Origin: Stramonita haemastoma
Taxonomy: Eukaryota > Mollusca > Gastropoda > Neogastropoda > Muricidae
DNA length: 64,000 bases
Direction: 5' to 3'
NCBI GenBank assembly: GCA_030674155.1
Contig: CM060324.1
Location: 50,786,242 to 50,850,241 of the forward strand
Part shown: piece after piece, positions 46,380 to 59,229 of the stretch
How the letters are laid out: each line of letters begins with the position of its first letter
Position numbering within the stretch: position 1 is the first letter of the stretch
Translations under genes and position numbers: made by a program
Notes under the pieces: model-generated
What the model was told of the DNA's origin: nothing
What the model saw: the letters and a program-made list of their open reading frames with translations, nothing else
Database searches by the model: none

Positions 46380-47008
46380 TGATATATTTGTATAAAGTAT
46401 CCCCTTTTTAAAATGTTCTACTGGTGCAAAACAAGATTATGTGTGCAGCCCTGGGTTTTCTATTTTCATCAATGAACTTGCTGTTGAAGTTATTACTAAT
46501 TGACATGGTGCTACAATCTCTTATGGTGATTTAGAATTGATTATTCATTTGTTGGCAGATGATATTGTATTGTTATTTGAAACTGTTATTGGCTTACAGA
46601 CCCAAGTGAATATCTTGCAGCATGCTGCCACTTCTCGTCAGCTAAAAGTAAATATGAATTAAAGTAATACTGTGTTTAGGGAAGGGGTTCATTTGAGTGT
46701 AAGAGAAAGATGGCTGTACGGTAATACTATAATGCCAGTTTTCAACATTTATAAGTATTAAGGTATATATTTAAGTACACGTTCAAGTTTTGTTTTTGAA
46801 AATATCTTGCAAGAAAGGAAAAACACGCATTTATATGTATCATGTCTTCTTTACACATTACGTCTTTTAAGCTATTCCTAAAATTATTTGATGCCCAGGT
46901 AAAACCTATTGTACAGTATGGCTCTGAACTATGGGGTCAAGTAAAGCAGCAAGTCATCGAGTCTTTGCACTTTTATGTTTTAAAGAGGTTTTTATGTGTT
47001 GGTAAGCG
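46380..47008 (+). pseudogene. Non-LTR retrotransposon RT (5' part of a split LINE)
   Basis: Plus-strand translation gives QDYVCSPGFSIFINELAVEV, IHLLADDIVLLFETVIGLQT (A-D-D catalytic box), QLKVNMN, then MSSLHITSFKLFLKLFDAQV, KPIVQYGSELWGQVKQQVIE and LKRFLCVGKRTPN. Order and spacing are those of a non-LTR reverse transcriptase. Several stops are present. It breaks off at 47008 where minus-strand repeats start and resumes near 48290. Confidence 0.85.
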
Positions 47009-47009
47009 C

Positions 47010-47200
47010 ACTCCTAACCAATCCAATCATGTTGTTTATAGCCCCGCCAACCACACAGGCCATATCAAGGCTGTCACCTCATCAAATTTAAAATTCAGAT
47101 TAAAACGGGGTATAAAACCAACTTTACTATCTTTGCTTGTGTCGATGCCCTGGTCAACCATAAGGGTCAGCCCAGGACAGCCACCGCGTTGTGGGTAAAC
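47010..47200 (-). mobile_element. Jockey-type LINE 3' terminus, truncated copy
   Basis: Minus strand ends GGCGGGGCTATAAACAACAT then GATTGGATTGG. Same sequence as the terminus at 47203, arranged head to tail with it. Confidence 0.75.
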
Positions 47201-47202
47201 CC

Positions 47203-47900
47203 ACCAATCCAATCCAATCATGTTTATAGCCCTGCCGACCATACAGGCCATATCGGGGCTGTCACCTCATCAAAATTAAAATTCAGATTAAAACTGTACA
47301 ACTATATACATATTAAAATGGGGTATAAAACCAACTTTACTGTCCTTGCTTGTGTCAATGCCATGTTTTACCATAAGGGTCAGCCCAGGACAGCCACCGC
47401 ATTGTGGGAAAACCCACATCGATCACACATAAAATGAGATAAACCAAAACCTGATTCCTTAAAACAACTTTGTGCTTAGAGACCGACAATAACACTTTCA
47501 CTCATATAAAATGGAAAAAGCCCGATTCTCTCAGGAAGTTAAAAATGGTGTCCGGTGGAACATCCCGAAAAAGGATCTTAACGGATTCTGCAGTAAAATG
47601 CTTGTGCCTAATATCCTGAACATCTCATCACTCCAGGAGCAGATGTTTGATGGCTAACCGCACATCACAAGTCATGCACCATGGGGTTCCCTCGCCTTTC
47701 AGCAAATGAACGTGAGTGAAATGAGAATGACCCGTGTGTATCCTGGTGAGCACTGTTGCTTCCTTTCAGTTTTTGACACACAGAGGGAAAACCTCTTTCA
47801 GGTTGGGATGGATCTGAAAAAGTTTGTTGTCTGTCTGAGCGTTCCATTCCTCCTGCCAAAGGGAGTGCACGTATTGTTCACTTCTAGGTTTCAGACCCGT
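47203..47900 (-). pseudogene. Jockey-type LINE: C-terminal coding remnant plus 3' UTR
   Basis: Coding remnant on the minus strand at ~47545-47870: CRQEEWNAQTDNKLFQIHPN, then LTRIHTGHSHFTHVHLLKGE, GTPWCMTCDVRLAIKHLLLE and C. This is the conserved end of Jockey-like pol proteins (LTRLRIGHTRLTH...C..C...T..HIL.EC type). At least one in-frame stop. The 3' UTR runs to 47203 and ends in GGCAGGGCTATAAACATG. Confidence 0.85.
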
Positions 47901-47949
47901 TTTTTGTTTTCAAAAAGTGTAACGAGTCTAAAACATTGCTTCTTAGAAA

Positions 47950-48200
47950 ATCAAAATCCAATCTTGTTTATAGCCCCACTGACCACACAGGCCATATCAG
48001 AGCTGTAATCTCATAAAATTTTAAATCTCAGACTAAAGCTGTGCAATACAGATTACAACAGGGTATAAAACCAATACTACTATCGTTCCTTGTATCAACG
48101 CCCTGATCAACCGTAAGGGTCAACCCCGGATGGGCATCGCGTTGTGGAAATAACCACATCACCACTCATAAAATGAGATGAAACCAAAACCGGATTCCTT
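47950..48200 (-). mobile_element. Jockey-type LINE 3' terminus, third copy
   Basis: AATCTTGTTTATAGCCCCAC, GCCATATCAGAGCTGTAATC, CGTAAGGGTCAACCCCGGAT and CATCGCGTTGTGG on the + strand correspond to the other copies. Confidence 0.75.
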
Positions 48201-48289
48201 AAAGCATTTTTTTTTTTTTTTTGAACGACCATAAAACCATAAAATTAAAGACTAACAGTAAAGACCAAACCCATAGAGGTCCTGGCTTC

Positions 48290-49432
48290 AAAATTATATT
48301 ATGTATTGTATGATTTATATACAAAGAGTGTGTACTGCTCAGAATGGATTAAAAAATTCATACAATTTTAATAGAAACAGGGTTTGTGAGTGGGAAACAC
48401 ACACTTTTGTAAACGAAGATAATTTATGTCATAACGTTATTAAGGCTTTAAAGGATAATTTTGTAATGTCATGGTCCGAAGAGCTGCAAAGAAGTAAGAA
48501 ATGTATATTTTATTGCAAATTACAAAAAAATGTTTTAAGAGGGAAAAGTACATTGGTGAGTTGCCATGTAACAATGTGATTTCATTATTTAGATTCAGAT
48601 ATATCAACCATTCTTTGCCGATTGAAACAGGACGAGTCAATGACATTTCGCGCGAAAATCGTCTTTGTAAACAATGTAACATGAAAACGATAGGAGATGA
48701 TTTTAACTTCATAATGGAATGTCCAAAGTTTTCTGCGCTTCGGCAGAATGTCCTACCTCATGAATATTTGTATCCAAGATCCATGTTCACATTTTGTAAT
48801 TTGTTCTCTTCTGATAAAAATACGTTATTAAAACTTAGCAAATTCATAGTTAAGAGTAAAGTTGCATGACATTAATGAAAAGGCCGTCTATATTTTTATT
48901 TCTGTGAAATTCTCTGTTTGAACATAATCTATTAATGCAAATTATATGTTACAGTTGATTTTGTTTTCTGAAATTCTCCATGCCCCAAGAGGGGTCAAAG
49001 GTGAATCAAATCTTGAAATTAAATTGTGTGTGTGTGTGTGCACGCGCATGTGCGTTTGTGTGTGTGCATGTGGCGTTTCACAGTTGGGCAGCCACAGGGT
49101 TACATTACAAGCTCTGCCACTGCCATAAATTTCTCTATTTGTTGTGACAGCAAATTACTGGTACAGTTCCATTGTTCAGGTAAGCTGAAACTAATGTAGT
49201 CTTTCCCTCTCTAAATCGCAGTCTGCATGCTGGGTATATGACTGGCTTAGGTATTGCTGATGGTTGGGTGCTTTTCAACTTGTGGGGAGTGCCATATTAA
49301 TATTTGGATACTGTGTTGTGGCATTTTTCTGTGACAAATGTTTTCCTCTTTACTGTATGGCTTGTAACCCATATTGAGTTCTCTGTGAAATAATAAAGCA
49401 TTTGAACTGAAATTGAATTGAATTGAATTTCG
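48290..49432 (+). pseudogene. Non-LTR retrotransposon C-terminus and 3' end (3' part of split LINE)
   Basis: Frames give NRVCEWETHTFVNEDNLCHN, VIKALKDNFVMSWSEELQRS, then FRFRYINHSLPIETGRVNDI, SRENRLCKQCNMKTIGDDFN, FIMECPKFSALRQNVLP. The C-x2-C...C-P cysteine motif is the C-terminal zinc-knuckle-like domain of these polymerases. A ~500-bp 3' UTR follows and ends in tandem TTGAA at 49410-49430. One frameshift near 48540 divides it. Confidence 0.85.
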
Positions 49433-49472
49433 TGCCATGCATTTCACCAGTCATAGCTGCCAAACTCTTCCA

Positions 49473-51180
49473 CAAAAGATGGCTGACTTTAAACCTGTGT
49501 GGAATGTGACCTACAGAAGATGGCAGACTTTAAACCTGTGTGGAATGTGACCTACAGAAGATGGCTAACTTTAAACCTGTGTGGAATATGACCTACAGAA
49601 GATGGCTAACTTTAAACCTGTGTGGAATATGACCTACAGAAGATGGCTGACTTTAAACCTGTGTGGAATGTGACCTACAGAAGATGGCTGACTTTAAACC
49701 TGTGTGGAATATGACCTACAGAAGATGGCTAACTTTAAACCTGTGTGGAATATGACCTACAGAAGATGGCTAACTTTAAACCTGTGTGGAATATGACCTA
49801 CAGAAGATGGCTGACTTTAAACCTGTGTGGAATATGACCTACAGAAGATGGCTAACTTTAAACCTGTGTGGAATATGACCTACAGAAGATGGCTGACTTT
49901 AAACCTGTGTGGAATATGACCTACAGAAGATGGCAGACTTTAAACCTGTGTGGAATATGACCTACAGAAGATGGCTAACTTTAAAGCTGTGTGGAATGTG
50001 ACCTACAGAAGATGGCTAACTTTAAACCTGTGTGGAATATGACCTACAGAAGATGGCTGACTTTAAACCTGTGTGGAATATGACCTACAGAAGATGGCTG
50101 ACTTTAAACCTGTGTGGAATGTGACCTACAGAAGATGGCTGACTTTAAACCTGTGTGGAATATGACCTACAGAAGATGGCTGACTTTAAACCTGTGTGGA
50201 ATATGACCTACAGAAGATGGCTGACTTTAAACCTGTGTGGAATGTGACCTACAGAAGATGGCAGACTTTAAACCTGTGTGGAATATGACCTACAGAAGAT
50301 GGCTGACTTTAAACCTGTGTGGAATATGACCTACAGAAGATGGCTGACTTTAAACCTGTGTGGAATATGACCTACAGAAGATGGCAGACTTTAAACCTTT
50401 GTGGAATATGACCTACAGAAGATGGCAGACTTTAAACCTGTGTGGAATATGACCTACAGAAGATGGCAGACTTTAAACCTGTGTGGAATATGACCTACAG
50501 AAGATGGCTGACTTTAAACCTGTGTGGAATATGACCTACAGAAGATGGCTGACTTTAAACCTGTGTGGAATGTGACCTACAGAAGATGGCTTATTTTAAA
50601 CCTGTGTGGAATATGACCTACAGAAGATGGCTGACTTTAAACCTGTGTGGAATGTGACCTACAGAAGATGGCTGACTTTAAACCTGTGTGGAATATGACC
50701 TACAGAAGATGGCTGACTTTAAAGCTGTGTGGAATGTGACCTACAGAAGATGGCTGATTTTAAACCTGTGTGGAATGTGACCTACAGAAGATGGCTGACT
50801 TTAAACCTGTGTGGAATGTGACCTACAGAAGATGGCTGACTTTAAACCTGTGTGGAATATGACCTACAGAAGATGGCAGACTTTAAACCTGTGTGGAATA
50901 TGACCTACAGAAGATGGCAGACTTTAAACCTGTGTGGAATATGACCTACAGAAGATGGCAGACTTTAAACCTGTGTGGAATATGACCTACAGAAGATGGC
51001 TGACTTTAAAGCTGTGTGGACTACGACTTACAGAAGATGGCTTATTTTAAGCTTATGAGGAATATGACCTACAGAAAGACGGCTGATTTTAAACTTATGT
51101 GGAATATGACCTACAGAAGATGACTGATTTTAAACGCATGGAATATGACATACAGAAGATGGCTGATTTTAAACCTACAG
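49473..51180 (+). repeat. 41-bp minisatellite array, ~40 units
   Basis: Unit: AGATGGCTGACTTTAAACCT + GTGTGGAATATGACCTACAG + A. About 39 near-identical units, with the last three (51035-51180) diverged and length-variable. Variation is concentrated at two sites: GGCTGAC/GGCAGAC/GGCTAAC and AATATGACC/AATGTGACC. No frame stays open, so it is non-coding. Confidence 0.97.
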
Positions 51181-51565
51181 CGAGTGGAGTTGTTACGAAT
51201 ATAAACTTGAGCAGGAAAATCACTGAAACACTGACGCTTGTGTGGAGACAGAATCTGCGCCATTAGTTATAGTCAGACTGTCATACTGGCCCTCTAAACA
51301 CACAAGGCTATCACTGAGTATCATGCCCCTACACCTGTGCACCCTCACACCACTGATTCCTGTATCATCATTTTAGTATTTCTCAGTTTCAGTATTTTTA
51401 TGCCCAGTATGTGAGATGTTTTTTGAAGAAATAATTTTTTCTATTCTTAGTTTTTGTTGCTTTCTTAAAAAGTTTAGAACATCTCTAATAATAAGACGCG
51501 GTTCAGAAGTTTCTTCATAAAGCTTTTGAAAAGGTGTGTGTGCACACGCATGCACACATGGGAGT

Positions 51566-52012
<447 letters not shown>

Positions 52013-53544
52013 TAGAATACTAAAGAGGGGAGGAGTAGATAAGGAGTCTGAACAAGAGAGATTGAGTGGCTGATTGATATTTAAAATATGAGTGAATAAT
52101 TATTTTCCTTCTTCACTGATAACTCTATCTCATAATATGAAGTATAACTGGAAACTTGGAAAAGGTATGCAAACTGACTGCTGGTTATCTGCAAAAATAG
52201 CCAAAGTTATCAATGATGTTCATCGACTTGTCCAGTTTTTAGTCACTGATATCCACCTGACTTGCATGATTTTCCCCACTGCCCATGATACATATCGCAC
52301 ACACACAAAGGTATGGAGTTATCTCCTGTAATCTCATTATACCCCCCCTTAACCCATCCACACAATCACCATCACACCACATCATTTCAGAGCTGTAAAT
52401 ATAATCATATCAACCGCATCACATCATATTGAAACACATTGCACACAACATTGTTTTTCAAGGTTATATTTATCTATATATATGACAATAATCTCAGCTC
52501 ATAAAAGCAAAACTAAGCGGTAAATAAACCATACTGACCAACATTATCGCTATATTATACTTTAAAAAACCCAAAACAGTAAAAGCTTATCTCAGCCAAA
52601 AATAGTTTATAAACATACAGCAAACATCGATCAAGGTAAAAGTAACATTTCACACAAAAAACAAACATAAATGTAATACATTCATAATAACACAAGATAC
52701 ACACATATGTGTACACACTAATGCACATGTACACATGCACTGTGCAACAAAAACTAAACACTCATTTCATACACTCTTCATTTTTTTTTTTTTTTTTGGG
52801 TTAAGAAAAGGTTTCATTTTTCTCCTTTCTGTTTTATTCCCTTTAAAGAAAGGTTTCATTTTTTTCCCTTTCTTTTATCTTTTGTTGTTGTTTTTTCTCT
52901 ATTTTTGTTTTTTTCTTTTTCTTCTTTTCTTTCTTTTTTTTTAAAATTTTTTTTAAAAATTATTATTTTTAAAGCATCTTCATCAGTACTAACATACATT
53001 TCAACTCACAGCATGTAAAACCAAACTTGAGAAAAAAAACGGACATCTTACATTGTCTTTATGCTTTAGCACAAAACTGGCAACATGGAAAAAAAAAAGA
53101 ATACATACCAAACACACATACATAAAAAAAAACAAAGAACTGTTTTCAAAGCCATTATTTCTTTCCATCATTCAACATGGTTTTTGTCATTATTTTCTCT
53201 CAAAAGGTATCATCAATGTCAATATATAAACATTCCCATCAATATTTAATGTTTTTAATTTAAAACACTGTATTACAACTGATTCACACAACATAAAAAA
53301 CCCTAACAACCCCCTCACAGAAACAGAACAACCCCCCCCCCCAAAAAAAAAAAAACAACAACACACAAAAAACACAAAAAAACCAGACACACATCCACAG
53401 TGTCATTTAAAGCATTAACAGCAACTTGCAAAAAAAATACGCCAGCTGACATGATGGTTGTCTGGAAAAAATGCCAAGTTTTCAGTTATCTTCATTGACA
53501 TTCAGTTTTTGCCACTGCCATCAGTTTGACAATTTTCCCCACTG

Positions 53545-53552
53545 CCTATGAT

Positions 53553-53591
<39 letters not shown>

Positions 53592-53738
53592 CACACACAC
53601 AAGGAGGTATGAAGTCTCATCTCCTCTATCCTAATCACTTACTTCCCAACCCCCATCTAACACACACACACACAAACACACAAGGAGGCATGAAGTCTCA
53701 TCTCCTCTAACCCCATTATCCCCCCACCCCATCACTAA

Positions 53739-53789
<51 letters not shown>

Positions 53790-53900
53790 CACACACGCAC
53801 ACACACACACACGCACACGCACACACACACGCACATGCACACAAGGAGGCATGAAGTTTCATCTCCTCTAACCCCATTATCCCCCCACCCCATCACTAAC

Positions 53901-53934
<34 letters not shown>

Positions 53935-54020
53935 CGCACACGCACACACACGCACACAAGGAGGCATGAAGTTTCATCTCCTCTAACCCCATTATCCCCC
54001 CACCCCATCACTAACCACAC
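53545..54020 (+). repeat. CA-rich minisatellite block 1
   Basis: (GACA)n at 53568-53589, then (CA)n alternating with GAGGCATGAAGTCTCATCTC and CTCTAACCCCATTATCCC. Two long (CA)n stretches contain regular CG steps (ACACGCACAC). Confidence 0.9.
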
Positions 54021-54934
54021 ACACACAAACATAGTCTCTAGTTTGGTGAATAACTGGTGATTCAGAAAAAATATACAAGCTGGTAGATAGTTGTATGGAA
54101 AAACTGCTCAAGTTTTCAGTAATATTTCATGGACTTGATCACTTTTGGTCACTGATACCTGTTTTGACTTGCATGACTATTCCAGGTTGCCCATGACACA
54201 GACTACATGCACACGCATACACATGCGAGGAGGCATAAAGTCACTCCTCCTCTCAAATTACCCACTCCTACCCCAACACACGTTTCCTTTAATCTGATAC
54301 ACGAATTCCCCCCCTTCAAACACACACACACACTACACACAAACTCTCTTTAAAAAAACAACACACCAACAAATCTCAAAAACAAACAAAGTTTTTTTTA
54401 AGCACATGTCTTAAGCTAAGCATACCAACGTAGCACTACAAAAAATATAATCACAAAGCAAACACACACATACATCATATGAAAAAAAACACTTTCAAAG
54501 CCATCATTATTTCTGTCCATCATTCAACATGGTTTTTGGTCATTTCTTTCTCTCAAAAGGTGACATCAATGTAAACAAGTGTACATTTCCATCAATATCA
54601 AAGATAGTTTTTCAGTCAAAGCAATATGTGTGTCAACTGTTTCACACTGTATCAAAAAAAGAAAATAAAACTATTAAAAAAAACCCTTAAGAAACATAAC
54701 ACAACCTAAACTCCCAAAACAACAACAACAAAAAAAAAAGAAAAAAGAAAAGAAACCCACACAATTCACACATTTATAACATCAGAAAACATCATTTAAA
54801 GCATTAACAGCAACTTCAAAAAATGACTGATGGTGTTCTGGAAACTCTGCCAAGTTTTCAGTTATTTTCATTTTCTTGTGCAGTTTTTGCAACTGCCACC
54901 AGTTTAACATGTATAATTTTCCCCATTGCCCACG

Positions 54935-55340
54935 AAACACACACACACACGAGGAGGAATGAAGTCCATCTCCTCTTACCTAATTATTCCCCTCCCCTAC
55001 CCCCTCTCTCTCACACACACACACGAGGAGGAATGAAGTCCATCTCCTCTTCCCCAACTATTCCTCTCCCCCCACCCCCTCTCTCTCACACACACACACA
55101 CACAAACACACAAGGAGGCATGAAGTCTCATCTCTTCTTTACCTATTCCTCTCCCCCCACCCCCTCTCTCTCACACACACACACACACACAAGGAGGAAT
55201 GAAGTCTCATCTCCTCTTCCCTAACTATTCCTCTCCCCCACCCCCTCTAACACACAAACACACACAAAAAAGGCATGAAGTCTCTTCTCTAACCCAATTA
55301 CCCCCACACCCCCAACAACACACACGCGCACACCACATTC
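54935..55340 (+). repeat. CA-rich minisatellite block 2
   Basis: Five units of (CA)n + GAGGAGGAATGAAGTCCATC + CTCTTCCCTAACTATTCCTC, ~75 bp each. Confidence 0.9.
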
Positions 55341-56404
55341 CCACCTCCCCCTCTTTGTGTGTGATCAAATAGTGCATAAATGGTAACTCAGAAAACTATG
55401 TAAGCCAGCTGATAGTTATCTGGAAAAACTGCTCAAATTTTCAGTAATATTCATGGACTTGATCACTTTTGGTCACTGATACCAGTTTGACTGGCATGAC
55501 TTTTCCAGGTTGCCCATGAAACATACAGACTACACGCACACACATGAGGAGAGATTAAATCCCTTCTCCTCAACTTATCCCCCCACCCCCCTCCACACAC
55601 TTTATTCTGATTTACTGAATAGATGTCTTTCCTGTTTAGATTCACTGCATACCCCAAACACTGTCTCAAAAAAAACAACCACCCACACTTAACATCCAAA
55701 AAAAAACAAACACTGCTTTTTAAAGCACATAAATCTTAACCTTTGCTTGTCTATGCAACACTAAACAAAAACTACAAAAAAAAACCCCAAAGTAAACACA
55801 CACAAATCAAAAAAAAAAATCAACTTTCATCTATAGCCTTTGATTCTTTCCATTATTCAACATAGTTTTGGTCATTACTTTCGAAAGTGACATCAATGTC
55901 AATATGTTAACATTTCCATCAACATCAATATCAAACATGTTTTTCATTCAAAACAGCCTCTGTTACAACTTACATACTATTTTAAAAAATGAAACAAATA
56001 AAAACATCAAACATAACCCCTGCAAAAAAAAAAAAAAAAACATAAAAAGAGGGGAAAATTTCATATACACACATACATTTGTCATTTAGAGTTTTAACAG
56101 CAAATTGGAAAAATCAAGACTCAAGAATACTTTTATGTCTCAAATTGAGAAATTATGAGTTGCATCTTAAAATAATTACACCGCATACATTGTTAAACTA
56201 AACATAAAAAAAACAACACAATGTCTTAAATTAAAACTGACAAAACCCTACAAAACATGCACGCACGTATGCAGACACACACATACGCTAGCTAACTGAT
56301 GGTGTTCTGGAAAAACTGCCTAGGTTTTTCAGTTATTTTCATTTTCTTATGCAGTTTTTCCAACTGCCATCAGTTTGACATGTATCATTTCCCCCATAGC
56401 CCAT

Positions 56405-56407
56405 TTA

Positions 56408-56439
<32 letters not shown>

Positions 56440-57190
56440 AAGAATAAAGTCTCATCTCCTCTTACCCAATTATTCCCCTCCCCACCCCCTCTAACACACA
56501 CACTCACGAGGAGGCATGAAGTATCATCTCCTCTTCCCTAATTATTCCCCTCCCCTACCAACACACACACACACACACACAGACACACAAGGAAGACTAA
56601 AGTCTCATCTCCTCTTACCCAATTATTCCCCTCCCCCACCCCCTCTAACACACACACACACACACTCACGAGGAGGCATGAAGTATCATCTCCTCTTCCC
56701 TAATTATTCCCCTCCCCTACCCACACCCACACACACAGACACACACACACAAGGAAGACTAAAGTCTCATCTCCTCTTACCCAATTATTCCCCTCCCCAC
56801 CCCCCTAACACACACACACACACACTCACGAGGAGGAATGAAGTATCATCTCCTCTTCCCTAATTATTCCCCTCCCCTACCAACACACACCGCGAGGAGG
56901 CATGAAGTCACATCTCCTCTTCCCTAATTATTCCCCTCCCAAACCCCACCCCCTACCCACACATACGAGGAGGCATTAAGTATAATCTCTTCCCTATTCC
57001 CCTCCCCCACCCCCTCTAACACACACACACACAAGGAGGCATGAAGTCTCATCTCCTCTAACCCCATATTCCTCCCCCCTCCTCCCCCCAAACTAACTAT
57101 ACACACACACAAGGAGGCATTAAGTCTCATCTCCCTTAACTCCATTATTCCCCCCCCCTCCTCCCCTCGCAAAAAACAACAACCCCTAAC
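56405..57190 (+). repeat. CA-rich minisatellite block 3
   Basis: About ten units. A two-unit higher-order pattern is visible: AAGGAAGACTAAAGTCTC alternates with CGAGGAGGCATGAAGTATC over 56410-56850. Confidence 0.9.
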
Positions 57191-58001
57191 TCCACATCTA
57201 CACACCCTCTCTTAATCATATGGTGCATAACTGGTAACTCAGAAAAAACATGCAAGCTGGCTGATAGTTGTCTGGAAAAACTGCTGATATACTAAACATA
57301 TATCTTTTCTTTTATATATTCATTGCATACCTCACTCCCCCATCAACCCCCCCCCTCCCCCCCCAACACACATATTCAAAAATAAACTCCACTAAAAAAA
57401 ACAAAATCAAAAGTTTTTTCAGCACATAAATCTTTAAGCATGCAACTGCCTATACAACACAAACTGCCCCAAAAAGCAAACACACACACAAACCATAAAA
57501 AAAAAGCTTTTAAAGCCATTATTTCTTTCCATCATTCAACATAGTTCTGGTCATTGATATCTCTCATAGGTGTCATCAATGTAAATATGTAAACATTTCC
57601 ATCAATATCAAAGTTCGTTTCAAATACAAAACAGTATGAATTACTGCTGATGGTGTATACACTAAAGAAAAAAAATGAACCAAAAAGATTATAAATCCTC
57701 TCCATAAAACCCCAAGCCCACACATATGTATTACACACACACTCACACAAGAGGAGGAATGAAGTCTTAAGCATATAAATCTTAAACTAAGTATGCCTAT
57801 GCTCCACAAAAAAGGGTCAACACGCACAGAGACAAATTCAGCTGTCAAAGCCACTATTCTTTTTATCATTCAACACGGTTTTGGTCATTGTTTTCTCTCA
57901 AAGTTGTCATCAATAAACATTTCCATTGATATCAGACTTGTTTTGATTCAAAACATTGTTTCCACACCGATTCACACAACACAGGTGAAAAAGAAAATCC
58001 C

Positions 58002-59080
58002 TTAACACTTTCTACCCCGGGTACGGATTAATCCGTACCACACGATCATCTCCCCTGGACGGGTACGGATTAATCCGTACCACAGCAGGTACTTTCACTT
58101 TCGCCCTCCCATTCTGTTCTATTCTCACATGGTCGTTTTAGCTTGTTGGCTTTAGCTGCCACGTTGGTCGCACATCGTTCACAGCTAATTTGCATATAAA
58201 TTGAGCGTGTTTTTGTTGTGTTTATTGTTGTTTTACGTGTCATATGCTTGTAGTATGGCTTTGGTACATCATACTTTCACTGCTGACGAAGTAACAGAAG
58301 TTTTAAACGAGTTATTACGTTGCCGATAAAGATCGTGTTTTGGATAGAGATCGTGAGAGCTTTGAGTCTCGTGATACTCACTGTGTGCCACTCGAGGAAC
58401 GAGATAGGCCAACTAAAAGGGGTGGAAGGGGGGGGGGGGGTGACTGGGGAGGGGCGTGGCCTTGGTACTGTGAGTACCGCTACGATAAACACCAACTGTT
58501 TGCATGAAAATGAACTACAAGCCACCTGGTGAAGTGCAAACATTCTGTACATATGAATAAAGTAGTGTAGAAAAGTTCAGGAACTTTCTTGGACTAGGGA
58601 AGAAATGTTATCTGTATATTCCATGATCGTTATTGTGACAGTGTCGTGTCTACAGTTCAGTGGTTCCCTTTGATTATATTACATTTGATGCATGCTGAAA
58701 GAAAACTTGTATAGTACCTATGTTTGTCCCTGTTTATTTGAGATTCTTGTATAGTTTTGTTGTTGTTGTGTTGTATTTGTTGCATACATTGTGTACAAAT
58801 CATAAGCCCATCAGTGGGATCACCACTTAAAATCAGAGCAATTACGTAATTTGACACCATAATTAACATACTCTTTTTTTATGCAATATACATTTTTATG
58901 CACGCATATAATGGGCAGTCATTTACCCACACAATGCCATAGTTTCATAAGAAATGGGCTTCAAACAAAAAAGATATGAGGATTTTACTATGATGACCCA
59001 GTGCACACTGCACTCAGCTGCTGCAGGGCTGGTCCACAGAGACTGCAGTGCAGCTGCACCCTTGGGGTACAAAGTGTTAA
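58002..59080 (+). mobile_element. piggyBac-type element, internally deleted
   Basis: TTAA at 58002-58005 and 59077-59080 flank inverted ends CACTTTCTACCCC and GGGGTACAAAGTG, the piggyBac signature. A remnant transposase N-terminus starts at 58256 (MALVHHTFTADEVTEVLNEL), hits a stop near 58326, and resumes one frame over as DRVLDRDRESFESRDTHCV; the catalytic part is absent. Two perfect 20-bp palindromes, GGTACGGATTAATCCGTACC, lie at 58020-58039 and 58062-58081. It is dead and could move only with help in trans. Confidence 0.85.
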
Positions 59081-59229
59081 AATAAACCACCAAACCAAGC
59101 CATCCCACAAAAATGAAAAAAAAAACACAAAAAACCCTCTACACATATCAATGTAATTTTGAGCATTAATAGCAACATGGAAAAAATATGCTAGCTGACT
59201 GATGGTGTTCTGGAAAAACTCAAGTTTTC

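Noticed and set aside
49473..51180. Possible CRISPR-like array
   Set aside because: Units are contiguous 41-bp repeats with no unique spacers, in an animal genome.
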